Shown piece by piece: positions 1-6,923 of a stretch of 8,245 bases of DNA. Origin of the DNA: Rhodospirillaceae bacterium (GTDB taxonomy: Bacteria; Pseudomonadota; Alphaproteobacteria; Rhodospirillales; 2-02-FULL-58-16); the NCBI GenBank assembly GCA_013349695.1, contig DUZD01000163.1, positions 1 through 8,245 on the forward strand, read 5' to 3'. The first letter of the stretch is position 1. The number at the start of each line of letters is the position of its first letter. Under the pieces are notes generated by a model that had not been told where the DNA came from, did not search any database, and saw nothing but the letters and a program-made list of their open reading frames with translations. The position numbers and the translations under genes are program-made.

Positions 1-512
1 TTTCCACCAACCTTGCGACACCACCGATTTCAAATTGCTTAAACACTAAGCAGGAGGCGTTCAGGCACTATATTGAAAGTGGAATTGTTTCGCCGGATGA
101 TGTGATGGTTGTTGCTATTAATATTGGTGATATACCGGGTGCAGGGTCAGACATCGTAGAACTTATGTGCCGCACGCTCTATGGCCTTGGCGACACACAG
201 TTAACAATAGACAAAGAGTCTAGCACTGTGATTGATCGCGGACACGCTCATCAACCAGCTATATCGAAAGCAGGTGCCGATATCCCCATAGGCATGCAAC
301 CATTCGTCGATGGCAGTCTGTCGCATATTTCCGCCGTGTTAGGATCGTGGGAGAACGTATTTAATTTAGCGAAAAGTCCTGGGGATGGGCTAATACTCAC
401 TCCCAACGTAACGACAGATAATGTATGGCCCGCTGGAGCAATTAAACTTGGAGATGAATGGATTGATAACGGCAATGGGTCTCTGACAAGAATTAGTCAC
501 ACGGGTGATTAG
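1..512 (+). CDS. 3' end of an uncharacterised protein gene (5' end outside window)
   Basis: The frame is open from the left edge (first full codon at position 3) to TAG at 510-512, giving 169 visible residues. The GTG at 102 is therefore probably internal, and the true start lies outside the window. The visible part has no membrane segment or signal peptide. From memory it resembles the C-terminal half of a recurring uncharacterised bacterial family: a segment reading FRHYIESGIV, then VAINIGDIPGAG, a predicted strand with ISAVLGS, and an N-containing VFNLAKSPGDG stretch. In that family the region carries hydrophobic strands ending in a 'GISGVLYS' type motif. I know no function for the family. 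Codon and base composition are lower in GC than the following genes (121-240: 58 G+C of 120), which suggests accessory DNA. Being a gene end is secure; the family resemblance is tentative. Confidence 0.6.
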   Translation, partial: STNLATPPISNCLNTKQEAFRHYIESGIVSPDDVMVVAINIGDIPGAGSDIVELMCRTLYGLGDTQLTIDKESSTVIDRGHAHQPAISKAGADIPIGMQPFVDGSLSHISAVLGSWENVFNLAKSPGDGLILTPNVTTDNVWPAGAIKLGDEWIDNGNGSLTRISHTGD

Positions 513-644
513 GTACGCTTGTGGGTGGTAAGCATACTATTTTCGAAGCGGACATCAGTGCGGCAAGCTATCATCTAATTACGATGTCATTTATGAGTAC
601 ATGGCCTAGTCAATGACCCCAACCGCCGGGGAAAGGGTTTGAAA
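513..644. other. intergenic region upstream of pgi
   Basis: About 130 bases without a supported gene separate the low-GC gene end from pgi. I see no convincing terminator hairpin or sigma70-type promoter here. The only clear signal is the Shine-Dalgarno-like AAAGGG at 632-637, seven bases before the pgi ATG. Composition shifts from mixed to GC-rich at about 615, which probably marks the accessory/core junction. Confidence 0.5.
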
Positions 645-2291
645 ATGGCCTCCCTTCGGAACTCTTCCGCTTGGCAAGCGCTGGCGGCCCATCAGCGGAC
701 CATTGCCGGTATGCGGATGCGGGACCTGTTCGCCGCCGATGTCAGCCGTTTCGATAAGTTCTCGCTGACCTTGGATGGCCTGCTGCTCGACTATTCCAAA
801 AACCGGATCAGCGGGGAAACCATGCGCCTGCTATGCGATCTCGCCCGCCAAGCGGGGCTCGAGAAATGGCGGGACCGCATGTTCTCGGGGCAGACGATCA
901 ACACCACGGAAGGCCGCGCGGTGTTGCATGTTGCGCTGCGCAACCGCTCCGGGCGCGCCATCGAAGTCGACGGCGAGGACGTCATGCCGAAGGTGGAGGC
1001 TGCGCTTCGGCGGATGCTGGCTTTTGCCGAGGCGGTGCGGGACGGTTCCCGGGCGGGGGCGACGGGAAAGCCCATCACCGATGTGATCAATATCGGCATC
1101 GGCGGCTCCCACCTCGGCCCGGCGATGGTCTGCCGGGCGCTAAAACCCTTCCAAAGGGCCGATCTCCGCCTTCATTTCGTCGCCAACGTCGACGCCAACC
1201 AGATCAGCGAAGCCCTCAACGGGCTGGACCCGGCATCGACACTTTTCATCGTCGCCTCCAAGACCTTCACCACCGAGGAAACCATGACCAACGCGGCGAC
1301 CGCCAAGTCCTGGCTCATCGAGGCGCTGGGCGGGCAAGCGGTGGGGCGGCATTTCGTCGCCCTTTCCAGCAACGCCGAGGCGACAGCCGCTTTCGGCATC
1401 GAGCCCGCCAACCTGTTCGAGTTCCGGGACTGGGTGGGGGGACGTTTTTCCCTCTGGTCGGCAATCGGGCTGGCCATCGCCATCGCCATCGGCGCGGAGC
1501 GTTTCGAGGAACTGCTGTCAGGCGCCCACGCCATGGACGAACACTTCCGCGCCGCGCCGCTGGCCGAGAACCTGCCGGTGATTCTCGGCCTTCTCGGTAT
1601 CTGGTATGTCAATTTCCTCGCCGCCGAAAGCCACGCCGTGATTCCTTACGATCAGCGCCTGGAGCTGTTGCCCGCTTATTTGCAGCAGGTGGAAATGGAA
1701 AGCAACGGCAAGGGCGTGACCCGCGATGGCGAGGCGGTGGATTGCGCCACCGCGCCGATCGTTTTCGGCGAGGCGGGGACCATTGGCCAGCATTCCTTTT
1801 TCCAGCTTTTGCATCAGGGAACGCGGCTGGTTCCCGCCGATTTCATCGCCGCCGCCGAGAGCCACCATTCCCTGGCCGACCACCATGCCATCCTGCTCGC
1901 CAACTTCTTCGCCCAAACCGAGGCGCTGATGAAGGGCAGGGGCGAGGCCGAAACCAGGGCCGAACTCAAGGCGGCGGGACTGACGGGCGAGGCGCTTGAG
2001 GGGCTGTTGCCGCACAAGCTGTTTGCCGGCAACCGGCCGACGAATTCGATTTTGTTGCGGCGCTTGGACCCGCGCGCCCTCGGCATGCTGATCGCCCTTT
2101 ACGAGCACAAGGTTTTCGTCCAGGGTGTGATCTGGGAGATCGACTCATTCGACCAGTGGGGGGTCGAGTTGGGCAAGCAGCTGGCGAAGACGGTTTTGCG
2201 GGAACTGCAAGACGACAGGCCCGTCGACGGCCACGATTCTTCCACCAACGGCCTGATCAACGAATATAAACGCCTCCAGTTATTCGGATAG
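645..2291 (+). CDS. pgi: glucose-6-phosphate isomerase
   Basis: This cytoplasmic enzyme interconverts glucose 6-phosphate and fructose 6-phosphate in glycolysis and gluconeogenesis. The 548-residue product matches the classical long PGI form (E. coli 549). The first family signature, around VGGRFSLWSAIGL, and the second, SFDQWGVELGK, are both present, as is the phosphate-binding IGIGGSHLGPAM loop. The expected catalytic residues are visible: Glu352 in ESNGKG, His383 in GQHSFF and Lys511 in ELGKQ. All three sit three residues before the E. coli numbers known for the family, so the alignment is essentially gap-free. ATG 645 is chosen over an in-frame TTG at 639 because AAAGGG (632-637) lies seven bases before it. 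mutL follows after 10 bases, so the two are probably co-transcribed. The gene appears intact. Confidence 0.97.
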   Translation: MASLRNSSAWQALAAHQRTIAGMRMRDLFAADVSRFDKFSLTLDGLLLDYSKNRISGETMRLLCDLARQAGLEKWRDRMFSGQTINTTEGRAVLHVALRNRSGRAIEVDGEDVMPKVEAALRRMLAFAEAVRDGSRAGATGKPITDVINIGIGGSHLGPAMVCRALKPFQRADLRLHFVANVDANQISEALNGLDPASTLFIVASKTFTTEETMTNAATAKSWLIEALGGQAVGRHFVALSSNAEATAAFGIEPANLFEFRDWVGGRFSLWSAIGLAIAIAIGAERFEELLSGAHAMDEHFRAAPLAENLPVILGLLGIWYVNFLAAESHAVIPYDQRLELLPAYLQQVEMESNGKGVTRDGEAVDCATAPIVFGEAGTIGQHSFFQLLHQGTRLVPADFIAAAESHHSLADHHAILLANFFAQTEALMKGRGEAETRAELKAAGLTGEALEGLLPHKLFAGNRPTNSILLRRLDPRALGMLIALYEHKVFVQGVIWEIDSFDQWGVELGKQLAKTVLRELQDDRPVDGHDSSTNGLINEYKRLQLFG

Positions 2292-2301
2292 GCTCTAAGT
2301 C

Positions 2302-4095
2302 ATGACCATCCGCAAGCTGCCGGAATTTCTCGTCAACCGCATCGCCGCCGGCGAGGTGGTGGAACGGCCGGCGGCGGCGGTCAAGGAATTGGTCGAAAAC
2401 AGCATCGACGCCGGCGCCCATCATATCGACGTGACGATCAAGCAGGGCGGGCAGGCCCTGATCTCGGTCAGCGACGACGGCGCCGGCATGGAACGCGGCG
2501 AATTGGCGTTGTCGGTGGAGCGCCACGCCACCTCGAAGCTGCCGGACGATGACCTCACCCATATCGGCACATTGGGCTTCAGGGGCGAGGCGCTGCCCTC
2601 GATCGCCGCCGCCGCCCGTCTGACCATCACCAGCCGCGCCAGCGGCGCCGATACCGCCTGGACCATTACCGTCGAAGGCGGCCGCAAAGGAAAAGTCCTC
2701 CCGGCCGCCCTCGGCATTGGCACCAGGGTCGAGGTCCGCGACCTTTTTTTCGCCACCCCGGCCAGGCTCAAGTTCCTGAAATCCCCGCGCACCGAACAGG
2801 GTCACGTAAGCGAAGCCGTCAACCGGCTGGCCATGGCCCACCCCGGCATCGGCTTTTCCTTGAGCGACGGCCGCCGCGATCTGATCAAACTGGCTCCGGC
2901 CGCCGGCGATTTGTTGTCGTCCCGGCTCGACCGCCTGGGCGCCGTGATGGGCCGCGAGTTCGCCGACAACGCCTTGGCCATCGACGCCGAACGCGAAGGC
3001 TTAAGCCTCGCCGGCCATATCGGCTTGCCGACCCTGAACCGGCGTTATGCCGACAAGCAGTTCCTGTCCGTCAACGGCCGCCCGGTTCGCGACAAGCTGC
3101 TTTACGGGGCGTTGCGCGGAGCCTATCGGGATTTTCTCGCTTCCGACCGCTATCCGCTGGTGGCGCTTTATCTGCAAGTTCCGGCCGAGGCAGTTGATAT
3201 CAACGTTCATCCGGCAAAGACGGAGGTCCGTTTCCGCGATCCGGGGCTGATCCGCGGCCTCATCGTCGGCGCCTTGCGGCACGCCCTGGCGGAAGCCGGC
3301 CACCGCGCCTCGACCACCGTTTCCGCGGCCGCCTTGGGCGCCGCTCGTCCCGCCGTCCGGCCGATGACGGGGACGGCGGGAGCATTCGCGTCGTCGCCGT
3401 CCCGGGAAATGGCGGAACGTGCCGCCGCTTTTCATGCGCCGCTGCCCGGCATGAAGGCGCCTCCCGGGGCGGTCATGGCGGCGGCGGCGGAAGGCCGGGA
3501 ACCTGAAGCCCAGGATTATCCCCTCGGAGTGGCGCGGGCGCAGGTCCACGAGACCTACATCGTCGCCCAGACCGCCGACGGCATCGTCATCGTCGATCAG
3601 CACGCCGCTCACGAACGGCTGGTCTACGAGGCCATCAAGACGGCGCTGGCGGGCTCGGGCGTGCCCCGGCAGGGACTGCTTCTACCGGAAGTGGTGGAGA
3701 TGGACGAGGCGGCCGCCGGCCGCGTCTCCCGCCGCGCCGAGGAACTCCGGGAACTGGGGTTGAGCGTCGAGACTTTCGGCCCTGGCGCCGTCGTCGTCCG
3801 CGAGGCGCCGGCGCTCTTGGGCGAGGCCAACATCCAGGGGTTGATCCGGGACCTGGCCGACGATCTGGCCGAATACGGCGAAGCGGTCTCGCTCAAGGAT
3901 CGTTTAAGCGAGGTCGCGGCGACCATGGCCTGCCATGGGAGCGTGCGCGCCGGACGGCGTTTGAACGGCGAGGAAATGAATGCTCTTTTGCGTGAAATGG
4001 AGGCGACGCCGCATGCCGGCCAGTGCAGCCACGGCCGTCCCACCTATGTCGAGTTGAAACTGGCCGACATCGAGAAACTATTCGGCCGGCGCTAG
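2302..4095 (+). CDS. mutL: DNA mismatch repair protein MutL, endonuclease type
   Basis: MutL couples mismatch recognition by MutS to strand incision and removal. The 597-residue product starts with a GHKL ATPase: catalytic Glu32 with Asn33 in ELVENSIDAG, DDGAGM at 58-63, and GFRGEAL at 92-98. The transducer domain ends with NVHPAKTEVRF at 301-311, where Lys306 is the conserved ATP-contacting lysine. An Ala/Pro-rich linker spans roughly 332-410. The C-terminal domain carries the metal-binding nuclease motif DQHAAHERLVYE at 432-443, an ACHGSV segment (Cys544) and CSHGRPT at 575-581, so this is the incising MutL type, unlike E. coli. QGLLLP at 457-462 fits the sliding-clamp binding consensus. 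The start is 10 bases after the pgi stop; only a weak GGATAGG within the pgi end could serve as ribosome-binding site. Intact by length and motifs. Confidence 0.97.
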   Translation: MTIRKLPEFLVNRIAAGEVVERPAAAVKELVENSIDAGAHHIDVTIKQGGQALISVSDDGAGMERGELALSVERHATSKLPDDDLTHIGTLGFRGEALPSIAAAARLTITSRASGADTAWTITVEGGRKGKVLPAALGIGTRVEVRDLFFATPARLKFLKSPRTEQGHVSEAVNRLAMAHPGIGFSLSDGRRDLIKLAPAAGDLLSSRLDRLGAVMGREFADNALAIDAEREGLSLAGHIGLPTLNRRYADKQFLSVNGRPVRDKLLYGALRGAYRDFLASDRYPLVALYLQVPAEAVDINVHPAKTEVRFRDPGLIRGLIVGALRHALAEAGHRASTTVSAAALGAARPAVRPMTGTAGAFASSPSREMAERAAAFHAPLPGMKAPPGAVMAAAAEGREPEAQDYPLGVARAQVHETYIVAQTADGIVIVDQHAAHERLVYEAIKTALAGSGVPRQGLLLPEVVEMDEAAAGRVSRRAEELRELGLSVETFGPGAVVVREAPALLGEANIQGLIRDLADDLAEYGEAVSLKDRLSEVAATMACHGSVRAGRRLNGEEMNALLREMEATPHAGQCSHGRPTYVELKLADIEKLFGRR

Positions 4096-4111
4096 CTCGC
4101 CAAAATGCGCC

Positions 4112-4921
4112 ATGCTGGCCGAATGGCTCACCTATCTCACCACGCCCTGTCCCCGGCATTTGCGCGAAATGGGCTACTTGCGGGAACTGATCGCGCTCCG
4201 CGCTCGCTACCGCCGCCGCCGCCGGGGCTGGACAAAACATCTCGATCAATGCCGGGGGCTGATCGCCGAGGCGGCGCGGGCCTCGACCCGGCGGCGGAAG
4301 GCGGTGGTCCTCGGCTCGGGGCTTCTCCACGACATCCCGCTTGCCGATCTTGGCTGCCTTTTTGGCGAGGTGGTGCTGGTCGATCTCATGCATTTGCGAG
4401 CGGCGCGGAGAAAAGCCCGCGGCCTGGCGAACGTCCGCTTTCTCGACCACGACCTCACCGGCGTCGTCAAAGCGGTCCATGCCCATGTTAACGGCGGCGG
4501 TCCCCTTCCTCTTCCCGCTGCCGGCGGCTTGCCCGAGGACGATGCCGACCTCGTGGTCTCGGCCAACATCCTTTCGCAACTGCCGCTGTTGCCGGCGCAA
4601 TACCTCGAACGCCAAAGCCGACGCCATTCGGGGCAAGAGATCGCCGACTTCTCGCGGGCCTTGATCCAACACCATTTGGCGGCGCTTGCCGATGTTTCCG
4701 GCACCGTCTGCCTGATCACCGAAGTCGATCGGCAAATCCGTGACGGCGGAAAGACCTTGCGGAGCGAAGATCCCCTTCACGGCGTTCCAATTCCGCTCAA
4801 GGGAAAGGAATGGATCTGGGACATCGCTCCCAGGCCCGAGATGGACGGCGCCTATGACCTCCGCTACCGCGTCATCGGGGGCTACTGGAATTTCAGGAAC
4901 AGCACCCGCGCCGCGCCGTAA
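4112..4921 (+). CDS. uncharacterised protein with a SAM-methyltransferase-like fold
   Basis: The 269-residue product has no name I can give with confidence. Its layout suggests a Rossmann-type methyltransferase: a basic N-terminal helical part (RYRRRRRGW near 33-40), a VVLGSGLLHD strand-loop at 65-74 resembling the SAM-binding motif I, an acidic Asp91 ending the next strand (VVLVDLMHL), and DADLVVSANILSQLPLLP at about 144-161 in the position of motif IV/post-IV. The motif I loop is GSG rather than the fuller GxGxG, so catalytic activity is inferred, not shown. The C-terminus has a WIWDIAP...YRVIGGYW segment. It follows mutL by 16 bases with no clear Shine-Dalgarno sequence, which fits translation coupled to the mutL transcript. 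Its last 40 bases overlap the 3' end of rsmD on the opposite strand. Substrate unknown. Confidence 0.85.
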   Translation: MLAEWLTYLTTPCPRHLREMGYLRELIALRARYRRRRRGWTKHLDQCRGLIAEAARASTRRRKAVVLGSGLLHDIPLADLGCLFGEVVLVDLMHLRAARRKARGLANVRFLDHDLTGVVKAVHAHVNGGGPLPLPAAGGLPEDDADLVVSANILSQLPLLPAQYLERQSRRHSGQEIADFSRALIQHHLAALADVSGTVCLITEVDRQIRDGGKTLRSEDPLHGVPIPLKGKEWIWDIAPRPEMDGAYDLRYRVIGGYWNFRNSTRAAP

Positions 4922-5445
4922 ACGCGCTCGGTAAGAAGCGCGAAGCCGGGAGGCGGAACCAGCGCCTCCTTCGCCGCCACCTCGGTGACGCAAACCGTTC
5001 CATCGGCGATCCATCCCTTCGCCGCCAGCCCTTGCAGGGCCGGAACGCCGAGGCCCGATTCGTAGGGCGGGTCGAGGAATACCAATGCACAGGGAGTCTT
5101 GGCGGCCAGCGGCGGTGGCGGCAGGCGGACGGCGTCGAGCTTGAGCAGGGTCACGCTCCGCCCTTCTCCAAGCCCGCCGGCGTTGCCGCGGACGCACTTG
5201 ATCGCCACCGGGTCGTTGTCGATGAAGGTGGCGTGGCTGGCCCCCCTGGACAGGGCTTCCAAACCCAATGCGCCGGTACCGGCGAAGACGTCGGCGACCG
5301 TGGCGGCGGCGAGATCGGCTCCGAGAATTGTATGTTCGAGGATGTTGAAAACGGCTTCGCGGGCGCGGTCCGATGTCGGGCGGAGATCGCCCCCCGCCGG
5401 TGCCCGCAACCTCCGGCCCCGGTGTCTGCCGCCGACGATTTTCAT
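4882..5445 (-). CDS. rsmD: 16S rRNA (guanine(966)-N(2))-methyltransferase RsmD
   Basis: RsmD uses SAM to methylate N2 of G966 of 16S rRNA in the assembling 30S subunit. The 187-residue product has normal family length. It shows the MKIVGGRHRGRRL start, RPTSDRAREAVFNIL at 22-36, SAM motif I DVFAGTGALGLEALSRGA at 52-69, acidic FIDND at 74-78, and the catalytic DPPY at 125-128 (FLDPPYES). ATG at 5445 is preceded by AAGGG (5455-5459) at a nine-base spacing. The gene ends with TAG inside the 3' end of the convergent methyltransferase-like gene. Only 27 bases separate its start codon from the palindromic element at 5473, so its native upstream region has been displaced or replaced by that element. 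Confidence 0.95.
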   Translation of the reverse strand: MKIVGGRHRGRRLRAPAGGDLRPTSDRAREAVFNILEHTILGADLAAATVADVFAGTGALGLEALSRGASHATFIDNDPVAIKCVRGNAGGLGEGRSVTLLKLDAVRLPPPPLAAKTPCALVFLDPPYESGLGVPALQGLAAKGWIADGTVCVTEVAAKEALVPPPGFALLTERVYGAARVLFLKFQ

Positions 5446-5472
5446 CGGACGAGACCCTTATCAAACAATTTT

Positions 5473-5736
5473 GGCTCTTCGACGTCGTAAGTGGAATTCC
5501 ACCGGTTTGTCCTCGGCGGACGGCGTTATGATCGGCCATTCATTTCTTGCCGGAGGGGTGGCCCCGATTCCAGGGGAAGTCAAGGCTGCCGCTTCGCGGC
5601 ACCGCGCCAAGCGCGGCTTCGGCCTTGACTTCCCCCGGAATCGGGGCAAAATGACTGGCAAGAGATGAATGGCGGAAAGTGGCGGAATTGCGGCTCCGCA
5701 AATCCAGGTGAATTCCACTTGCAACGACGAAGAACC
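5473..5736. mobile_element. MITE-like long palindromic element with IS-type terminal inverted repeats
   Basis: The two ends are inverted copies: the left begins GGCTCTTCGACGTCGTAAGT and the right, read on the other strand, begins GGTTCTTCGTCGTTGCAAGT; both continue into GTGGAATTC. Further in, 5533-5586 and 5622-5675 are inverted copies matching at 44 of 54 positions by my hand alignment. The tip holds two perfect abutting hairpins, 5587-5601 (TGCCGC/GCGGCA) and 5602-5616 (CCGCGC/GCGCGG). No convincing gene lies inside; reading frames crossing it simply mirror the palindrome. The GGCTCTTC end resembles, from memory, ISL3-family termini, which give 8-base duplications. The flanks (ACAATTTT and AAATTTCT) are AT-rich but not identical, so target duplication is not shown. 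Most likely a non-autonomous element; a nested pair of repeats is the alternative. Confidence 0.75.
5587..5616. repeat. two abutting perfect hairpins at the tip of the palindromic element
   Basis: TGCCGC-TTC-GCGGCA (5587-5601) is followed with no spacer by CCGCGC-CAA-GCGCGG (5602-5616). Each has a six-base perfect stem and three-base loop. They are enclosed by the inverted GTCAAGGC / GCCTTGAC pair (5579-5586, 5622-5629). Folded single-stranded DNA or RNA would therefore form a branched, cross-shaped tip on a long stem. Confidence 0.8.
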
Positions 5737-5774
5737 AAATTTCTGTTCATTAAAGCCTCCATGGTGAATTGGAA

Positions 5775-6656
5775 ATGAACCTGCCGTCGAAAACTGCTCA
5801 CAAGATAGCAACGAGCCCTTGGACAGTTCTTATAGCTTCTGTTGGAAGTATCGTCGGTCTTGGGGTCTTGATTAATGATCGGTTTTTCCAGACTTCAGGG
5901 GCGGTCGGCCCCATTTTCCTATTTATTGTCGTAACCATATTTTATGTCGTAGTAAGCATGTGTTCCTTGAGAATTCTGGCAGTCAACCGAAAGCTACAGG
6001 AGATCGCAGGAAGTTTTCGAGAGATCAATTCCATATATAGAGATCGGCTTTTTGAGCTATTTTTTGGCGATCAACCCGAGATTAATAGAAAAAATGTGGT
6101 TAGCATAGAGAAAGATACAATTACATCGGTCTGCCAACGAATCTCACAAATATATTCAAAGCTGATTGGCAAGGATTGTGTTGCCACGGTTAAGCTCTTA
6201 ACTAAGGATAGCAACGGAACCTTATACGTAACCACTTATACTCGAAGTGAAAACGACTGTATGCGGGATAAGTCAAAACCAAAAAGATTCGAGGTTAATA
6301 CTGGCCAAAATACAGCATTTGACCAAGCTCTTATGACAGATACGACAGGTAATATAACCCATTTTTATTCAGGTGATTTAAGGAAACATAAGCATTATTT
6401 TAATCAACGCCCTTGTTGGGAAAAATTTTATCAGAGTGCCATCATAGTTCCGATACGTTGTTTAGGAGTAGAGAGCAAGAAGCATAGAGACGATATTGGT
6501 TTTTTGTGCATTGATACCAAGTCGCGTAATAGGCTAAACAACAACCATCATGTAGTAATACTGGCCGTACTTTCTGACCAAATATATAACTTCATGTCCC
6601 TTATGAGGGGTAAATATAGCGTTGTTGTTAAGGAGACGGGAAGCAATGTGGAATAG
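5775..6656 (+). CDS. two-TM membrane protein with GAF-like cytoplasmic domain
   Basis: The 293-residue product has two predicted membrane helices, about 16-33 (VLIASVGSIVGLGVLI) and 44-68 (VGPIFLFIVVTIFYVVV), joined by a short loop. A predicted helical/coiled linker at about 69-97 (RKLQEIAGSFREI...) follows. Residues about 108-280 look GAF-like: an opening helix (SVCQRISQIYSKLIG), strands (CVATVKLLT, LYVTTYT), the pair SAIIVPIRCLG and IGFLCIDTKSR, and a closing helix (VVILAVLSDQIYNFM). GAF domains bind small ligands or mediate dimer contacts; no kinase, cyclase or nuclease domain follows, so the protein could be a sensor or regulator of membrane activity. ATG 5775 is preferred over TTG 5769; GGTGA at 5763-5767 is a weak ribosome site. 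It is AT-rich (6061-6180: 44 G+C of 120), unlike the core genes. Its 3' end overlaps the next gene by 11 bases. Function is unknown; the domain call is by eye. Confidence 0.8.
   Translation: MNLPSKTAHKIATSPWTVLIASVGSIVGLGVLINDRFFQTSGAVGPIFLFIVVTIFYVVVSMCSLRILAVNRKLQEIAGSFREINSIYRDRLFELFFGDQPEINRKNVVSIEKDTITSVCQRISQIYSKLIGKDCVATVKLLTKDSNGTLYVTTYTRSENDCMRDKSKPKRFEVNTGQNTAFDQALMTDTTGNITHFYSGDLRKHKHYFNQRPCWEKFYQSAIIVPIRCLGVESKKHRDDIGFLCIDTKSRNRLNNNHHVVILAVLSDQIYNFMSLMRGKYSVVVKETGSNVE
6630..6635 (+). promoter_or_regulatory. strong Shine-Dalgarno site for the 87-residue gene
   Basis: AAGGAG lies inside the end of the GAF-like gene, ten bases before the ATG at 6646. It fixes that start over the upstream in-frame TTG at 6622 and supports translation of the small gene from the shared transcript. 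Confidence 0.7.
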
Positions 6657-6909
6657 GCAAATTAATAAATTGAAGATAAATATTGCTTATTTTGTTTACC
6701 TTAGAATGTACAATATAGAAGATGAGCCATTTAAAGAAGTTGATGTCCATTTGTCCGATGCTAATAACAAATGGAATTGTATGGCATTAACATTTAACGA
6801 TATTTCATTTCCATCAGATGATTTGTCTTTTCAAAAAACTGAGCTTGTGTCAGTTTCTGAAAAAAATAATCAATGGAATAAGTTAGCCACCAAAACTGTC
6901 TTTGGTTAA
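6646..6909 (+). CDS. 87-residue protein of unknown function with internal repeat
   Basis: I do not recognise this family. The product starts MWNRQINKLKINIAYFVYLRMYN, a basic then aromatic/hydrophobic stretch that is too short and mixed for a confident membrane helix. The remainder looks beta-rich and carries a repeated unit: residues 34-47 (VHLSDANNKWNCMA) and 68-81 (VSVSEKNNQWNKLA) share V, S, acidic, N-N, W-N and A at a spacing of 34. No signal peptide or catalytic motif is evident. The start overlaps the preceding gene by 11 bases and has its own AAGGAG site, so the two are almost certainly one operon and may act together. Composition is extreme for this window (6661-6900: 69 G+C of 240, 29%), indicating transfer from an AT-rich source. 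The gene ends 14 bases before the inserted element at 6924. Confidence 0.7.
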   Translation: MWNRQINKLKINIAYFVYLRMYNIEDEPFKEVDVHLSDANNKWNCMALTFNDISFPSDDLSFQKTELVSVSEKNNQWNKLATKTVFG

Positions 6910-6915
6910 GTCAAA

Positions 6916-6923
6916 TTAGAATA
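6916..6923. repeat. left target-site duplication of the 168-base element
   Basis: TTAGAATA here is repeated exactly at 7092-7099, directly outside the two inverted ends, as expected for an 8-base duplication made by transposition. Confidence 0.8.

Noticed and set aside
833..1999. A 388-codon open frame on the + strand inside pgi
   Set aside because: It is a frame-shifted shadow of pgi with an Arg-rich, low-complexity translation; pgi itself is intact with all catalytic residues.
1518..2108. A 196-codon - strand open frame antisense to pgi
   Set aside because: Shadow of a high-GC gene; no recognisable motif and no ribosome-binding site that I can see.
3001..3612. A 203-codon - strand open frame antisense to mutL
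   Set aside because: Arg/Gly-rich shadow of mutL, covering the conserved NVHPAKTEV region of the true gene.
3893..5539. A 548-codon open frame on the - strand across the end of mutL, the methyltransferase-like gene and rsmD
   Set aside because: It is a GC-driven antisense frame. The translation is Arg/Pro/Gly-rich and shows no domain, while the three genes it overlaps have clear motifs.
5465..5744. Possible target-site duplication around the palindromic element
   Set aside because: The 8-base flanks ACAATTTT and AAATTTCT are both AT-rich but differ, so I do not claim a duplication.
5719..5751. Possible promoter in the right end of the palindromic element (TTGCAA with a weak downstream -10)
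   Set aside because: The -10 match is poor, and the sequence alone does not distinguish it from chance AT content.
5461..5811. Open frames of about 70-190 codons crossing the palindromic element on both strands
   Set aside because: Their translations mirror each other because the DNA is palindromic; the reading frames follow the repeat rather than coding selection.
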